From NCBI RefSeq assembly GCF_036636695.1, contig NZ_JAVWNW010000023.1: a stretch of 21,914 bases of DNA. One strand, 5' to 3'. Shown one piece after another: positions 14,156-21,867 of this stretch. The first letter of the stretch is position 1. Each line of letters opens with the position of its first letter. Position numbers and translations under genes: made by a program. The notes beneath the pieces are model-generated. The model searched no databases, was not told where the DNA came from, and worked only from the letters and a program-made list of their open reading frames with translations. The DNA comes from Anaerorhabdus sp036636695. Its GTDB lineage: Bacteria; Bacillota_I; Bacilli_A; Erysipelotrichales; Erysipelotrichaceae.

Positions 14156-15589
14156 CTATCGTATTTGACCATTTGATTCAATCACTTTTTTATACCAAGC
14201 GAATGAATCTTTTTTATAACGTTTAAAACTACCATTTCCTAAATCATCTGTATCGACATAAATAAATCCATATCTTTTTTTCATTTCACCTGTTGATACA
14301 CTTACTAAATCAATACAACCCCATGCCATGTAACCAATCAAATCCACGCCATCGTCGATTGCTTTTTCCATTTCAACAATATGGTCTTTGATATATTCAA
14401 TTCGGTATGGGTCATGAATTGTGCCATCCTCATTAAGTACATCCCTACATCCAATACCATTCTCAGTAATCATTACTGGAACTTTATAACGATCATAGAC
14501 TTTAAGTAACGTATATCGTAATCCTACTGGATCGATTGGCCAGTCCCACTCTGTTTCTTTTAAATACGGGTTTTTAATGCCTCCCATGATATTTCCACTT
14601 GTTTGTTCATCAAACTTCAATGTACTTTCAGATATGCTTTGATAATAAGAGAATGTATAGTAATCGCAAACTCCTTCTCTTAGTATTTGTTTTCCCTCTT
14701 CTGATAAAGCTAACTTGATTCCGCGAATTTCAAATTCCTTTAGTGTATAGAATGGATATTCACCTTTAAGCATGACATCTGAACAAGTATTATTGAAGAA
14801 CAAGTCATTTTTAAATACCGATAATACATCATCTGGATGACATGTTCTTGGATAACGTGTAATATGACAAATCATTGTACCAAATTTAAATTTACTGTCT
14901 ATTTCATGACCTATTTTTACTGCCTTAGCTGAGGCAATAAACATATTGTTTAGAGCATTAAAACGAGCATTAGGATCATCTTTTTGTTGAGCGAATGTAC
15001 ATTCATTTTCTTCAATAAATGCTCCTTGTCCAAGTGAACTCATAGCTAAGAAAATATCATTGATTTCATTAAATGGTATCCAATAAGTAACATAAGCACT
15101 ATATCTTTCAAATAATGTTTTTGCATATTTAACATATAAATTAATTACTTCTTTATTGTTCCAACCATGATATTTTTTTGCAATATTGAGTGGAATATCA
15201 CTATGTGAAATAGTGACAACAGGCTCTATATTATATTTCTCAAGTTCCTTAAATACATTATCATAGAACTCTAATCCCTTTTCATTTGGTTTTTCATCAT
15301 CGCCATTTGGATATATTCTAGCCCATGATATTGAGAAACGATATGCTTTAAACCCCATTTCAGCAAACAGTGCAATATCTTCTTTATAATGATGATAAAA
15401 ATCTATTGATTTTCTTGATGGATAAAAATATTTTTCATCCATTGACGGGGAGATTATTCTTGGATTTTCATGTGATCCTCCAGTAACAATGTCCGCCACA
15501 GATAAGCCTTTCCCATCTTCGAGATAAGCTCCTTCTATTTGATTTGCAGCAGTGGCTCCACCCCATAAAAAGTTTTCCTTAAATGCCAT
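14156..15589 (-). CDS. bglA: GH1 6-phospho-beta-glucosidase (BglA type)
   Basis: A 477-residue cytoplasmic enzyme that hydrolyses phosphorylated beta-glucosides delivered by the EIIBC gene four bases upstream. N-terminus FLWGGATAANQIEGA is typical of GH1. Acid/base Glu175 lies in PFNEIND (the BglA-type NEI rather than NEP), and nucleophile Glu376 in MITENGIG. Phosphate-binding residues Ser430, Lys438 and Tyr440 lie in DLVSVSTGEMKKRYG; the residue after the serine is Val, not Trp, which fits phospho-glucosides. GGAAGGA precedes the ATG. It is the last gene of the LicT-controlled operon and is followed by a strong terminator. Confidence 0.93.
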   Translation of the reverse strand: MAFKENFLWGGATAANQIEGAYLEDGKGLSVADIVTGGSHENPRIISPSMDEKYFYPSRKSIDFYHHYKEDIALFAEMGFKAYRFSISWARIYPNGDDEKPNEKGLEFYDNVFKELEKYNIEPVVTISHSDIPLNIAKKYHGWNNKEVINLYVKYAKTLFERYSAYVTYWIPFNEINDIFLAMSSLGQGAFIEENECTFAQQKDDPNARFNALNNMFIASAKAVKIGHEIDSKFKFGTMICHITRYPRTCHPDDVLSVFKNDLFFNNTCSDVMLKGEYPFYTLKEFEIRGIKLALSEEGKQILREGVCDYYTFSYYQSISESTLKFDEQTSGNIMGGIKNPYLKETEWDWPIDPVGLRYTLLKVYDRYKVPVMITENGIGCRDVLNEDGTIHDPYRIEYIKDHIVEMEKAIDDGVDLIGYMAWGCIDLVSVSTGEMKKRYGFIYVDTDDLGNGSFKRYKKDSFAWYKKVIESNGQIR

Positions 15590-15593
15590 TAAA

Positions 15594-16958
15594 TTAATCC
15601 TTCCATTTCAATAAATACATCATAACGAATGCAACTACCATCGCAATACAAACACCAATCATATAGTATGGGAATGTTTCTGTCATTGCCAAAACTATTG
15701 TACCAAATGGAACAAATCCAAACGATAAATATTGTACTGTAAATGCTCCCATAACTAATCCACCGGCAGCACCGCCAACAACTGTTGCGATTAATGCTTT
15801 CTTATATTTTGCAATTAATCCAAAGAATACTGGTTCAGTTACTCCAATCAAGCCTGTAATACCTGTAGATAAACCCATTGACTTTGTATTCTCATCTTTT
15901 GATTTCCAGAAGATATATAATGCACATACAGCCATTGCAGCATTTGATGCAGCTGTACAAGGATAAATAAAGTCATAACCTAAAGTTGCTAAGTTTTGAA
16001 CTGTAATCGGAGACATTGCAACTTGCATTCCAGTCATTAACATAAATGGATATACAGCTCCGCAAATTGCACCACCGATTGGACCTAATGATGTATAAAG
16101 CCATAAAATACCTTCAGCTACAAATGTTCCTAACCATCCACCAATTGGCGCAAGAATTGTCCAACCAACAATTGCTGAAACCATAACTGTTACTAATGGT
16201 GTCACAATAATATCAATCATCTTAGGTACAAATCGTTTACACAATCTTTCAACATGTGATTGAAAATATACTGTTAGAATTGCAGGAATAACTGTTGATG
16301 CATAACCGGCATACATAACTGGAATAATTCCAAAAAGTTTTATTTGAGTTCCTGCTAAAGCTGAAAATGATGGACTCATTAATATACCAGCTGTTGTTGC
16401 AGCTAAAATTGGATTACATTTAAATCTTTTACCAGCAGAGTATCCTACTAGAATAGGTAAGAAATAGAATGCAACTTGTGAACATGTAAAGAAAAATGTA
16501 TATGTTTCATTTGCTGGATCTATCCATCCTAATGATTGAGCTGAATATAATAAACCTTGTAATAACCCACATGCAACAATAGCAGGAATTATTGGTGCTA
16601 ATACAGATGAAAGTATTTCCAAAAGTGTTGAGAAAATTCCTTTAATTCCTTTTTCTTTTTTTACATTTACATCTAGATTTTCATCAATCGATGCTTCTTC
16701 TTTAATATCTGCAAGTTTACAAATTGCTTTATAAACATCCTCTACTTCATTACCAATGATGATTTGAAATTGTTCACCTGACCATTGATTTCCTACAACA
16801 CCAGATAATTTGTTTATTTCATCAACCTTTATTAAACTTTTATCCTTGGTAGTAATTCTTAATCTTGTCACACAATGTGTACAATAACTGATGTTTTCTT
16901 TTCCCCCAATTAATAATAAAATCTTACTAGCGATATCTTCATAATTCTTCTTTGTCAT
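15594..16958 (-). CDS. PTS beta-glucoside EIIBC transporter
   Basis: A 454-residue two-domain PTS protein. The cytoplasmic EIIB domain (about 1-85) carries phospho-cysteine Cys29 in THCVTRLRI and the strand GEQFQIIIGNEV. The EIIC membrane domain follows (about 105-454), with AAITPAI-like helix starts (SSVLAPIIPAIVACG), GVTEPVFFGLIAKYK and about ten hydrophobic segments. No EIIA domain is attached; a separate glucose-type EIIA is encoded at 17920-18387. ATG 16958 is preceded by GGAGG; a TTG five codons earlier would absorb that site. Expression should depend on the LicT switch just upstream (17023-17089). Probable substrates are aryl- or plant beta-glucosides such as salicin or arbutin. Confidence 0.92.
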   Translation of the reverse strand: MTKKNYEDIASKILLLIGGKENISYCTHCVTRLRITTKDKSLIKVDEINKLSGVVGNQWSGEQFQIIIGNEVEDVYKAICKLADIKEEASIDENLDVNVKKEKGIKGIFSTLLEILSSVLAPIIPAIVACGLLQGLLYSAQSLGWIDPANETYTFFFTCSQVAFYFLPILVGYSAGKRFKCNPILAATTAGILMSPSFSALAGTQIKLFGIIPVMYAGYASTVIPAILTVYFQSHVERLCKRFVPKMIDIIVTPLVTVMVSAIVGWTILAPIGGWLGTFVAEGILWLYTSLGPIGGAICGAVYPFMLMTGMQVAMSPITVQNLATLGYDFIYPCTAASNAAMAVCALYIFWKSKDENTKSMGLSTGITGLIGVTEPVFFGLIAKYKKALIATVVGGAAGGLVMGAFTVQYLSFGFVPFGTIVLAMTETFPYYMIGVCIAMVVAFVMMYLLKWKD

Positions 16959-16993
16959 CTCTTTTCCCTCCAATTTCGAATTATTTATCTTAA

Positions 16994-17014
16994 CAGTTTG
17001 GACGTCTCAAACTG
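16994..17014 (-). other. Extra hairpin in the EIIBC leader
   Basis: Arms CAGTTTG and CAAACTG form a perfect 7-bp stem; the loop GACGTCT is itself mostly palindromic. It lies between terminator 2 and the EIIBC ribosome binding site. No T-run follows, so it is not a terminator; an mRNA processing or stability element is possible. Confidence 0.4.
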
Positions 17015-17022
17015 CATTGACC

Positions 17023-17067
17023 AAAATAAAACCCCACACAATAAACACTTGTTTATTTGTATGAGGT
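17023..17067 (-). terminator. LicT-controlled terminator 2, before EIIBC
   Basis: On the minus strand CCTCATACAAATAAACA pairs with TGTTTATTGTGTGGGG (wobbles and one bulge) and is followed by TTTTATTTT. Its 5' arm shares the ACC end of the antiterminator next to it, so the two folds exclude each other. Confidence 0.85.
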
Positions 17068-17089
17068 CAAGCCCTATTGGTAACAATCC
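17065..17089 (-). promoter_or_regulatory. Ribonucleic antiterminator (RAT) 2, within the licT end
   Basis: Minus-strand RNA begins GGATTGTTACC and ends GGGCTTGACC, the two halves of a BglG/LicT RAT element, spaced by AATA. It immediately precedes and overlaps terminator 2. The last codons and the TAG stop of licT (17074-17076) lie inside it, so a ribosome ending licT would sit on the element. Confidence 0.85.
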
Positions 17090-17904
17090 TCTCGAATACA
17101 TAATCTATTTACATGTAACATTAAATATAATTTTTCTTCATCATTTAATTCAATCTTCATCTTATTTTTCAAATAGAAACTTATTTTTTCTGTGCATTCA
17201 TATGTTTCTTTATAACTGGATATTAGTGTTTCATATATCTTTTTGTTTTTTGTATTTATTAATCGATTTTCTTTTAGCCTTTTCAATAAATAATGCATAT
17301 GTGAAACAAATCTTGAATAGTTGAAATCATCTCGATTAATTGTTGTTTGGAAACACTCTTCAATGATTTTTGTTAATTCATCAATCACTTCATCATTTTC
17401 TATATTAACACTACTTTTTTCTTTTTCTTGCGCATTGATAATATGAATTGCGATTGAAGCAATCTCCTCTTTAGGAAGACGAATGTTATAAGTTTTTTTA
17501 ATTAAATTAACACCATATCGCCCTATCTCCATCTCCTTTTCAAAGAGTTGTTCAATATCATTGGTTATTGGTAGGTTTAATACTAGATTCTTTTTGTACC
17601 GTTGTATGCAGAAATGGATATGATCTGCCAAGGTGAAAACTAAATTAGAACTAATGTTGTTATCTAATTGTGTTCTTGCATATAAAACAATCTTATCGGA
17701 TATTTTAATAATGTCCTCAGGAATCTCATTAATCATTGCTATGTAAGAGACATCGACATCATAATAAGTTCTTTCAATTTTAGAAAGTTCAACTTCATCA
17801 GAAGTCTTATGAAATCCAACCCCTTTACCAAAAACAACTAACTGATTTCCATCAGAATCCACACATAGTGCAACATTGTTATTAATACTCTTAAGTAGTT
17901 TCAC
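17074..17904 (-). CDS. licT: LicT/BglG-family transcription antiterminator
   Basis: A 276-residue RNA-binding regulator that stabilises RAT hairpins and stops termination when beta-glucosides are being imported. Residues 1-55 form the RNA-binding CAT domain (INNNVALCVDSDGNQLVVFGKGVGF). PRD1 carries His95 and His154 (ADHIHFCIQR, SIAIHIINA); PRD2 carries His202 and His264 (SHMHYLLKRL, LMLHVNRL), so all four regulatory histidines are present. The start is GTG 17904, four bases after AAGGAG. It lies 15 bases after the EIIA gene and just before EIIBC. Its targets here are the two RATs at 18436-18462 and 17065-17089; in LicT proteins, EIIBC-dependent phosphorylation of PRD1 inactivates and HPr phosphorylation of PRD2 activates. 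Confidence 0.93.
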   Translation of the reverse strand: MKLLKSINNNVALCVDSDGNQLVVFGKGVGFHKTSDEVELSKIERTYYDVDVSYIAMINEIPEDIIKISDKIVLYARTQLDNNISSNLVFTLADHIHFCIQRYKKNLVLNLPITNDIEQLFEKEMEIGRYGVNLIKKTYNIRLPKEEIASIAIHIINAQEKEKSSVNIENDEVIDELTKIIEECFQTTINRDDFNYSRFVSHMHYLLKRLKENRLINTKNKKIYETLISSYKETYECTEKISFYLKNKMKIELNDEEKLYLMLHVNRLCIREDCYQ

Positions 17905-17919
17905 AGTTCTCCTTTCCTA

Positions 17920-18387
17920 TCATACTAACGATATAACGATACTATTCAAATCAACCTTTGTCGGTTCACATATATTTAATTTTATATCCTTTGAAGTAAT
18001 TACCATTGGTGTTAACAAGTCAATATTCTTTGATTCCATGTAATTACGATCAATCTTCAACAACGACTCTCCACGCTTTACTTTATCACCAACTTTAACA
18101 CATAATTTGAATCCTTGCCCATTTAAATTAACTGTATCTAATCCTACATGAATTAGTATTTCTAAACCATTTGATTCCAATCCAATTGCATGTTTTGTTT
18201 TGGCAACAAGTACTACTTCTGCATCACATGGTGAACAAATTGTTTCTCCTTCAAACTTGAATGCAACTCCTTCACCCATCATTCTTGAAGCAAATACTTG
18301 GTCAGGCACACAATCCAAACTTACTGCTTCACCAACTACTGGCGCATATAGTTCTTTAGACTTCTTTTTCTTGAATATACTTAACAT
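17920..18387 (-). CDS. PTS glucose-type EIIA, stand-alone
   Basis: A 155-residue single-domain EIIA of the glucose superfamily. It carries YAPVVGEAVSL, then VFASRMMGEGVAFKF, and the active site LIHVGLDTV with phospho-histidine His80 and partner His66 (TKHAIGL). In most bgl systems this domain is fused to EIIBC; here it is a separate first gene, and the EIIBC at 15594-16958 lacks it. AAGGA precedes the ATG. It sits directly downstream of RAT1/terminator 1, so its expression is gated by LicT. The soluble form might also phosphorylate other EIIBC proteins of the cell. Confidence 0.93.
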   Translation of the reverse strand: MLSIFKKKKSKELYAPVVGEAVSLDCVPDQVFASRMMGEGVAFKFEGETICSPCDAEVVLVAKTKHAIGLESNGLEILIHVGLDTVNLNGQGFKLCVKVGDKVKRGESLLKIDRNYMESKNIDLLTPMVITSKDIKLNICEPTKVDLNSIVISLV

Positions 18388-18403
18388 AATGATCCTTCCA
18401 TAT

Positions 18404-18451
18404 AAAAACCTCGCAGACTACCCACATAAGTGTCAGGTCAAGCCTCCGAGG
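18404..18451 (-). terminator. LicT-controlled terminator 1, operon leader
   Basis: On the minus strand CCTCG inside the RAT can pair with CGAGG (18409-18413), enclosing an inner ACC..CAC/GTG..GGT stem, followed by TTTTTAT. Because CCTCG and GACC also belong to the RAT, antiterminator and terminator are alternatives. It ends 17 bases before the EIIA start codon. Confidence 0.8.
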
Positions 18452-18462
18452 AGTAACAATCC
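18436..18462 (-). promoter_or_regulatory. Ribonucleic antiterminator (RAT) 1, operon leader
   Basis: Minus-strand RNA begins GGATTGTTACT and ends GAGGCTTGACC, with CCTCG in the apical part. It shares GGATTGTTAC and GGCTTGACC exactly with RAT2. It lies about 15-20 bases after the predicted transcript start and overlaps terminator 1. Confidence 0.88.
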
Positions 18463-18475
18463 TATTTACATGTTG

Positions 18476-18505
18476 ATATTAGCACATTGTCAAAATAAAT
18501 GTCAA
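18476..18505 (-). promoter_or_regulatory. Promoter of the LicT-controlled operon
   Basis: On the minus strand a perfect TTGACA (18500-18505) is followed 18 bases later by TAATAT (18476-18481). A second TTGACA lies within the spacer. The strong -35 fits constitutive initiation with control at the downstream antitermination switch. I saw no convincing cre site here. Confidence 0.75.
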
Positions 18506-18606
18506 TGGGTAAATTTAACTCTCATCTGAAAACTTCTAAAAATCTTTATTTAAATTAAAAAATCATCTCCTAGTGCCATATTCAATAAGTTAAACATAGA
18601 TAATTT

Positions 18607-19080
18607 CTATAAATGTAGAATCATTATATATTCTTCTTCATTTTCATCAAAAACTTCAAATCCAAGATTCTTATAAAGTTTTAATGCAAAATTTTCTTTT
18701 TGTACTGCTAGTGATACTTGTTTATAATCACACTTTTTCAATTCACTAAGCATTGTTTGCATGAGTGTTTTTCCAATTCCTAAGCCCCGATATTCTTTAA
18801 GTAAAGAAATTGCAAATGAAGGCGTATTATCATCAATATGTCCATAGTCATTCATAATACGAACCCATACTGCACCTACTATTTTTTTATTTATCTCTGC
18901 AACAAAAGCTTTGTCATCTTTTTCCATTCCAAAGTTTTTGATATAGAGTTGTAATTCAGGTTGCTCCAGAATCATTCTTGAGGGTGGTTCAGTTCCTTCT
19001 GGTATAAATATCGCTTCGTATAAAAATGTTTCTAACAAAGGATACTCATTCTCTCTCATTACTCGAATTAATATACTCAT
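18607..19080 (-). CDS. GNAT-family N-acetyltransferase
   Basis: A 157-residue acetyltransferase. It opens ILIRVMRENEYPLLETFLYEA and has strand VGAVWVRI. The acetyl-CoA loop Arg98-Gly-Leu-Gly-Ile-Gly-Lys104 sits in LLKEYRGLGIGKTLMQTM, and the end reads VQKENFALKLYKNLGFEVF with the usual Asn and Tyr. ATG 19080 is taken because AGGAG precedes it closely; an ATG seven codons upstream has no site. It stands alone before the LicT operon promoter. Substrate unknown. Confidence 0.87.
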   Translation of the reverse strand: MSILIRVMRENEYPLLETFLYEAIFIPEGTEPPSRMILEQPELQLYIKNFGMEKDDKAFVAEINKKIVGAVWVRIMNDYGHIDDNTPSFAISLLKEYRGLGIGKTLMQTMLSELKKCDYKQVSLAVQKENFALKLYKNLGFEVFDENEEEYIMILHL

Positions 19081-19166
19081 TATTATCTCCTGTTCATTCA
19101 AAGACTAAATTCAATCTAAGTACATATATATCATTAATAACTATGCATATAAACTTCACACATAAC

Positions 19167-19688
19167 TTAAATATATCTTCTAACATTACTCATGTAGTTT
19201 AGATAGTCATTACCAAACTCAGCAACACACCACTTCTCTTCAGCCAAGATAATTCCATGCGCTGATATTTGAAATATTAAAACAATGATAAATAATGGTA
19301 TTGACTTTGTTAGCAAAGAACATCCAACAAAAATCAGGAAATAAGATACATACATTGGATTCCTCGAAAACTTATAAATACCACTATTATTTAGTCCACT
19401 ATTTTTAGGTTTAGCAAAATCCATTACAGAAATAGCACACGTTATTAATCCCAAAATATAAAGAAATATACCTAGAATAAAAATCCAAGTAGCAGTAAAA
19501 GTAACATTCAAAAAAAAGAGATAAATAAAAAGAACAACATTAGAAATTTGATATATCCAATATATTAATATTCCATTCCCATGCATCAATGGAAAATGAG
19601 CTGCACGCCTTATTCCATCTTTACTTAATTTTGAAAGAAGATTAAATCGTATTAATAAAAAAGGAATTAATAGTAGAAAACCATTCAT
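19167..19688 (-). CDS. Isoprenylcysteine/phospholipid methyltransferase-like membrane protein
   Basis: A 173-residue integral membrane protein with about five hydrophobic segments. The C-terminal half has the ICMT/PEMT-type S-adenosylmethionine signature: NNSGIYKFSRNPMYVSYFL with Arg109-Asn-Pro-Met-Tyr113, then ILAEEKWCVAEFGNDYLNY with Glu150-Glu151 and Tyr162, and final VRRYI. Bacterial members methylate membrane substrates, but few have known targets. AAGGAG precedes the ATG by about eight bases. It is not obviously in an operon with its neighbours. Confidence 0.82.
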   Translation of the reverse strand: MNGFLLLIPFLLIRFNLLSKLSKDGIRRAAHFPLMHGNGILIYWIYQISNVVLFIYLFFLNVTFTATWIFILGIFLYILGLITCAISVMDFAKPKNSGLNNSGIYKFSRNPMYVSYFLIFVGCSLLTKSIPLFIIVLIFQISAHGIILAEEKWCVAEFGNDYLNYMSNVRRYI

Positions 19689-19839
19689 ATTTAGTTCTCC
19701 TTTTAGCTTATTGTAGTTAATTATATCATCTATCGCAAGATAAACTGATATTTTATAAATACATTAATGCTTTAAAAGTATGATCTAAATAGTAATGAAA
19801 TATTCTATACCTATTATTTCCTTTAAAACATCATCTTAA

Positions 19840-20343
19840 CTATTTTCTTTCTTTGACTGCTATCCAAATTTCAACAAGATCTTCTTTTCCATAATATTGT
19901 ATATCTGGAGCTTCTGATTTCATTTTGCCTGTAATATATCCTGTATTAAGCGGTTTATAATTAGATTTTGGTAACCATTTCATAATAGCTTGTATTTCCG
20001 TTTTACCTATTGTCTCTATTGCGCATGTAAATACTGCCCAAGTACATGCAGGTACAGTATATTCTTTTAACTCACTGATTTCTGTTTGACTGGTTGATAC
20101 TGCAATATAATTTTCAAATTTACGTTTATCATTTGTATCCGTGTTATATACACTAATCCCTAATAAACCAAATGGCTCTTGATTATTAAGTGGCATCAAT
20201 ACGTCTTTTAAATTATTTTTTTTGAAACTATCCCATTGTTCTGGAATAGCCTTTCTACCCTCGTTATGTGCATTTGTTGTTTCTATTACATATCCTAATA
20301 CGCGAAAACTTTCTCTTTTCTCAATTCTAAATGGTTGTGTCAT
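19840..20343 (-). CDS. GyrI-like effector-binding domain protein
   Basis: A 167-residue single-domain protein of the GyrI/AraC-type effector-binding fold: FRIEKRESFRVLGYVIETT at the start, IPEQWDSFKK, LGISVYNTD, YIAVSTSQTE, then VPACTWAVFTCAIETI and a final strand DIQYYGKEDLVEIWIAVKE. The Glu in VEIWIAV near the C-terminus matches the ligand-contact position of this fold. No DNA-binding domain is attached, so it is a stand-alone binder or SbmC-like protein. ATG 20343 follows AGGAGG by seven bases. A drug- or toxin-binding role is inference. Confidence 0.85.
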   Translation of the reverse strand: MTQPFRIEKRESFRVLGYVIETTNAHNEGRKAIPEQWDSFKKNNLKDVLMPLNNQEPFGLLGISVYNTDTNDKRKFENYIAVSTSQTEISELKEYTVPACTWAVFTCAIETIGKTEIQAIMKWLPKSNYKPLNTGYITGKMKSEAPDIQYYGKEDLVEIWIAVKERK

Positions 20344-20600
20344 TTTCAATCCTCCTAAATTACTGTTATCTTCTCACTTATCTTAGTTTTTTTCATCTTT
20401 TTTTCAGTACTCTATAGATAGCAAAAAATCTACATTCCCATTTACATAAAAATGCTTTAAATAATTGGTTTACTATCATTTTAGATATATGATATTTTAA
20501 TGTATTATATCGCATAACCCTTATTACAATACCACATAACTCAATGACTATTGATTGTCATTATGATAAAATAAAACTTAGAATTTGATGAGGTGATAAA
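20344..20600. other. Intergenic region, no gene seen
   Basis: 257 AT-rich bases between the divergent GyrI-like and transglutaminase-like genes. I see no open frame with a ribosome binding site and no clear hairpin. A TAAAAT near 20570 could be the -10 for the rightward gene, with a poor -35. Confidence 0.4.
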
Positions 20601-21302
20601 ATGGATAGATATATTCGGGAAACTCCACTTCTGGATTACTCAAATGTATTAATTCAGCAGTTAGTTGAATTGAAAAAGTGGAAAAGTCTAGATACATTTG
20701 AATGTATTAAAGCAATTTATAACTTTGTACGAGATGATATTTTATTTGGATATAATATTGATGATAATATTTCTGCATCTAAAGTTTTGTCTGATGGTTA
20801 CGGTCAATGTAATACGAAAGGTACATTGTTTATGGCTCTTTTAAGAGCTTGTAATATTCCCTGTAGGGTGCATGGTTTTACAATTGATAAAAAATTACAA
20901 AAAGGAGCAATGACAGGACTGGTTTATAAATTAGCTCCTCAAAATGTGTTTCATAGCTGGGTAGAAGTATTACTTGAAGATAAATGGTATGAATTAGAGG
21001 CTTTTATTTTAGATAAATCATATCTAGAAAAATTGCAGAAATCTAATATTAATTGTACAGGTGCATTTTGTGGCTATGGTGTTGCCGTAAAGGATTTTAG
21101 AAATCTGATTATCGATTTTGACAGAAATAATACTTATATACAAAGTGAAGGTATCAATAATGATTTTGGAGTGTATGATTGTCCTGACGATTTATTAAAA
21201 GAACATCATCAAGAAATGTCAGCCATTAAGACATTTGTATATAGAAATTTAGGAAGACATTTAATGAATAAGAATGTTAAAAAGATACGAAATAATACTT
21301 AG
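20601..21302 (+). CDS. Transglutaminase-like cysteine protein
   Basis: A 233-residue cytoplasmic protein with the transglutaminase-like papain fold. Catalytic Cys70 is in DGYGQCNTKGTLFMALLRA, which is the typical helix start. His118 is in VFHSWVEVLLEDKWYELEAF; Glu133 occupies the place of the usual third Asp. A helical N-terminal segment and a C-terminal about 90 residues surround the core. There is no signal peptide, unlike many secreted members. GAGG lies about seven bases before the ATG. Such proteins may be amidases, proteases or inactive binders; the triad looks intact. It is single, next to decayed mobile DNA. Confidence 0.83.
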   Translation: MDRYIRETPLLDYSNVLIQQLVELKKWKSLDTFECIKAIYNFVRDDILFGYNIDDNISASKVLSDGYGQCNTKGTLFMALLRACNIPCRVHGFTIDKKLQKGAMTGLVYKLAPQNVFHSWVEVLLEDKWYELEAFILDKSYLEKLQKSNINCTGAFCGYGVAVKDFRNLIIDFDRNNTYIQSEGINNDFGVYDCPDDLLKEHHQEMSAIKTFVYRNLGRHLMNKNVKKIRNNT

Positions 21303-21360
21303 TACGAAATTTCAGTTTATCACTTTAATTATGAATTACAAAACTAAATAAGATTATCTC

Positions 21361-21391
21361 AAGACAGTTGATAAAAATCGGCTGTCTTTTT
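21361..21391 (+). terminator. Terminator after the transglutaminase-like gene
   Basis: Arms AAGACAG (21361-21367) and CTGTCTT (21382-21388) form a 7-bp stem with a 14-base loop, followed by TTTTTCT. It lies 58 bases after the stop codon. Confidence 0.7.
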
Positions 21392-21419
21392 CTACTCACA
21401 AAAAAAGAGGTATCACATT

Positions 21420-21596
21420 ATGAATGATACAAATTTTATAAATGAACTAAAATCTAAACGTCAAGAATATGGCGTTTCTCAACAAAAGTTAGCTACTTTT
21501 ACAGGTACAAGAGAATACTTAAATCGCATAGAATACAATGAAACGGAAACTAGTAAAGATAGAACTACTCTAACAATTAAATCGTTTCAATCCTGA
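21420..21596 (+). pseudogene. Truncated XRE/MobT-type N-terminus of a mobile element gene
   Basis: A 58-residue frame begins MNDTNFINELKSKRQEYGVS, then QQKLATFTGTREYLNRIEYNE, an XRE-type helix-turn-helix. The wording resembles the N-terminus of Tn916 Orf20/MobT-type replication-relaxase proteins from memory. After about 50 codons the match moves to the next frame, where QLNRFNPETLL continues the family pattern before a stop, so a frameshift has broken the gene. A ribosome binding site AGAGG precedes the ATG, so the short peptide could still be made. No catalytic relaxase domain remains. Confidence 0.6.
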
Positions 21597-21706
21597 AACA
21601 CTACTCTCATGCTTATCTCCTCATCAGTATGAGTGAAAATTGTCTTATCATCAAAGGGCGCTTAGGTCATGAAGATTTTGAGGTAGCTAGAGACTCAACG
21701 GTGTGA
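21581..21706 (+). pseudogene. Tyrosine-recombinase (integrase) C-terminal fragment
   Basis: A 41-codon frame without a start reads LKHYSHAYLLISMSENCLII, then KGRLGHEDFEVARDSTV, before TGA. It resembles the catalytic box of phage and ICE integrases (LRHSHASLLI...RLGHED). The conserved Arg of LRH is Lys here, and the rest of the protein, including the active tyrosine region, is missing or frameshifted, so it is inactive. Its place just before a guaA-type att sequence supports the assignment. Confidence 0.5.
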
Positions 21707-21803
21707 TAAATTATCAACCAGTAGAAACTGTTAAAAATGATAATTCACACTTTGGATTTCATCGAAAGACAAAGAAATTAATGCAATAAGTACACAACGA
21801 TTA

Positions 21804-21848
21804 TAAAAAAAGAGCTTCAAACCCTTATAAATAAAGGCTTTCAGCTCT
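21804..21848 (-). terminator. Minus-strand terminator hairpin next to the att-like site
   Basis: Outer arms AGAGCT and AGCTCT and an inner AAACCCTTAT / ATAAAGGCTTT pairing (with small mismatches) span 21811-21848. On the minus strand TTTTTTTATAA follows. This orientation suits a gene reading in from the right edge. Confidence 0.7.
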
Positions 21849-21855
21849 AGTGGGT

Positions 21856-21867
21856 TTATTCCCACTC
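21856..21867 (-). other. att-like sequence matching the 3' end of guaA
   Basis: On the minus strand GAGTGGGAATAA reads E-W-E-stop, the usual last codons of GMP synthase guaA, a well-known integration site for genomic islands and ICEs. The codons before it (SV) fit, but further upstream all frames diverge from guaA and stops appear, so this is a relic or one end of an element, not the gene. Confidence 0.45.
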
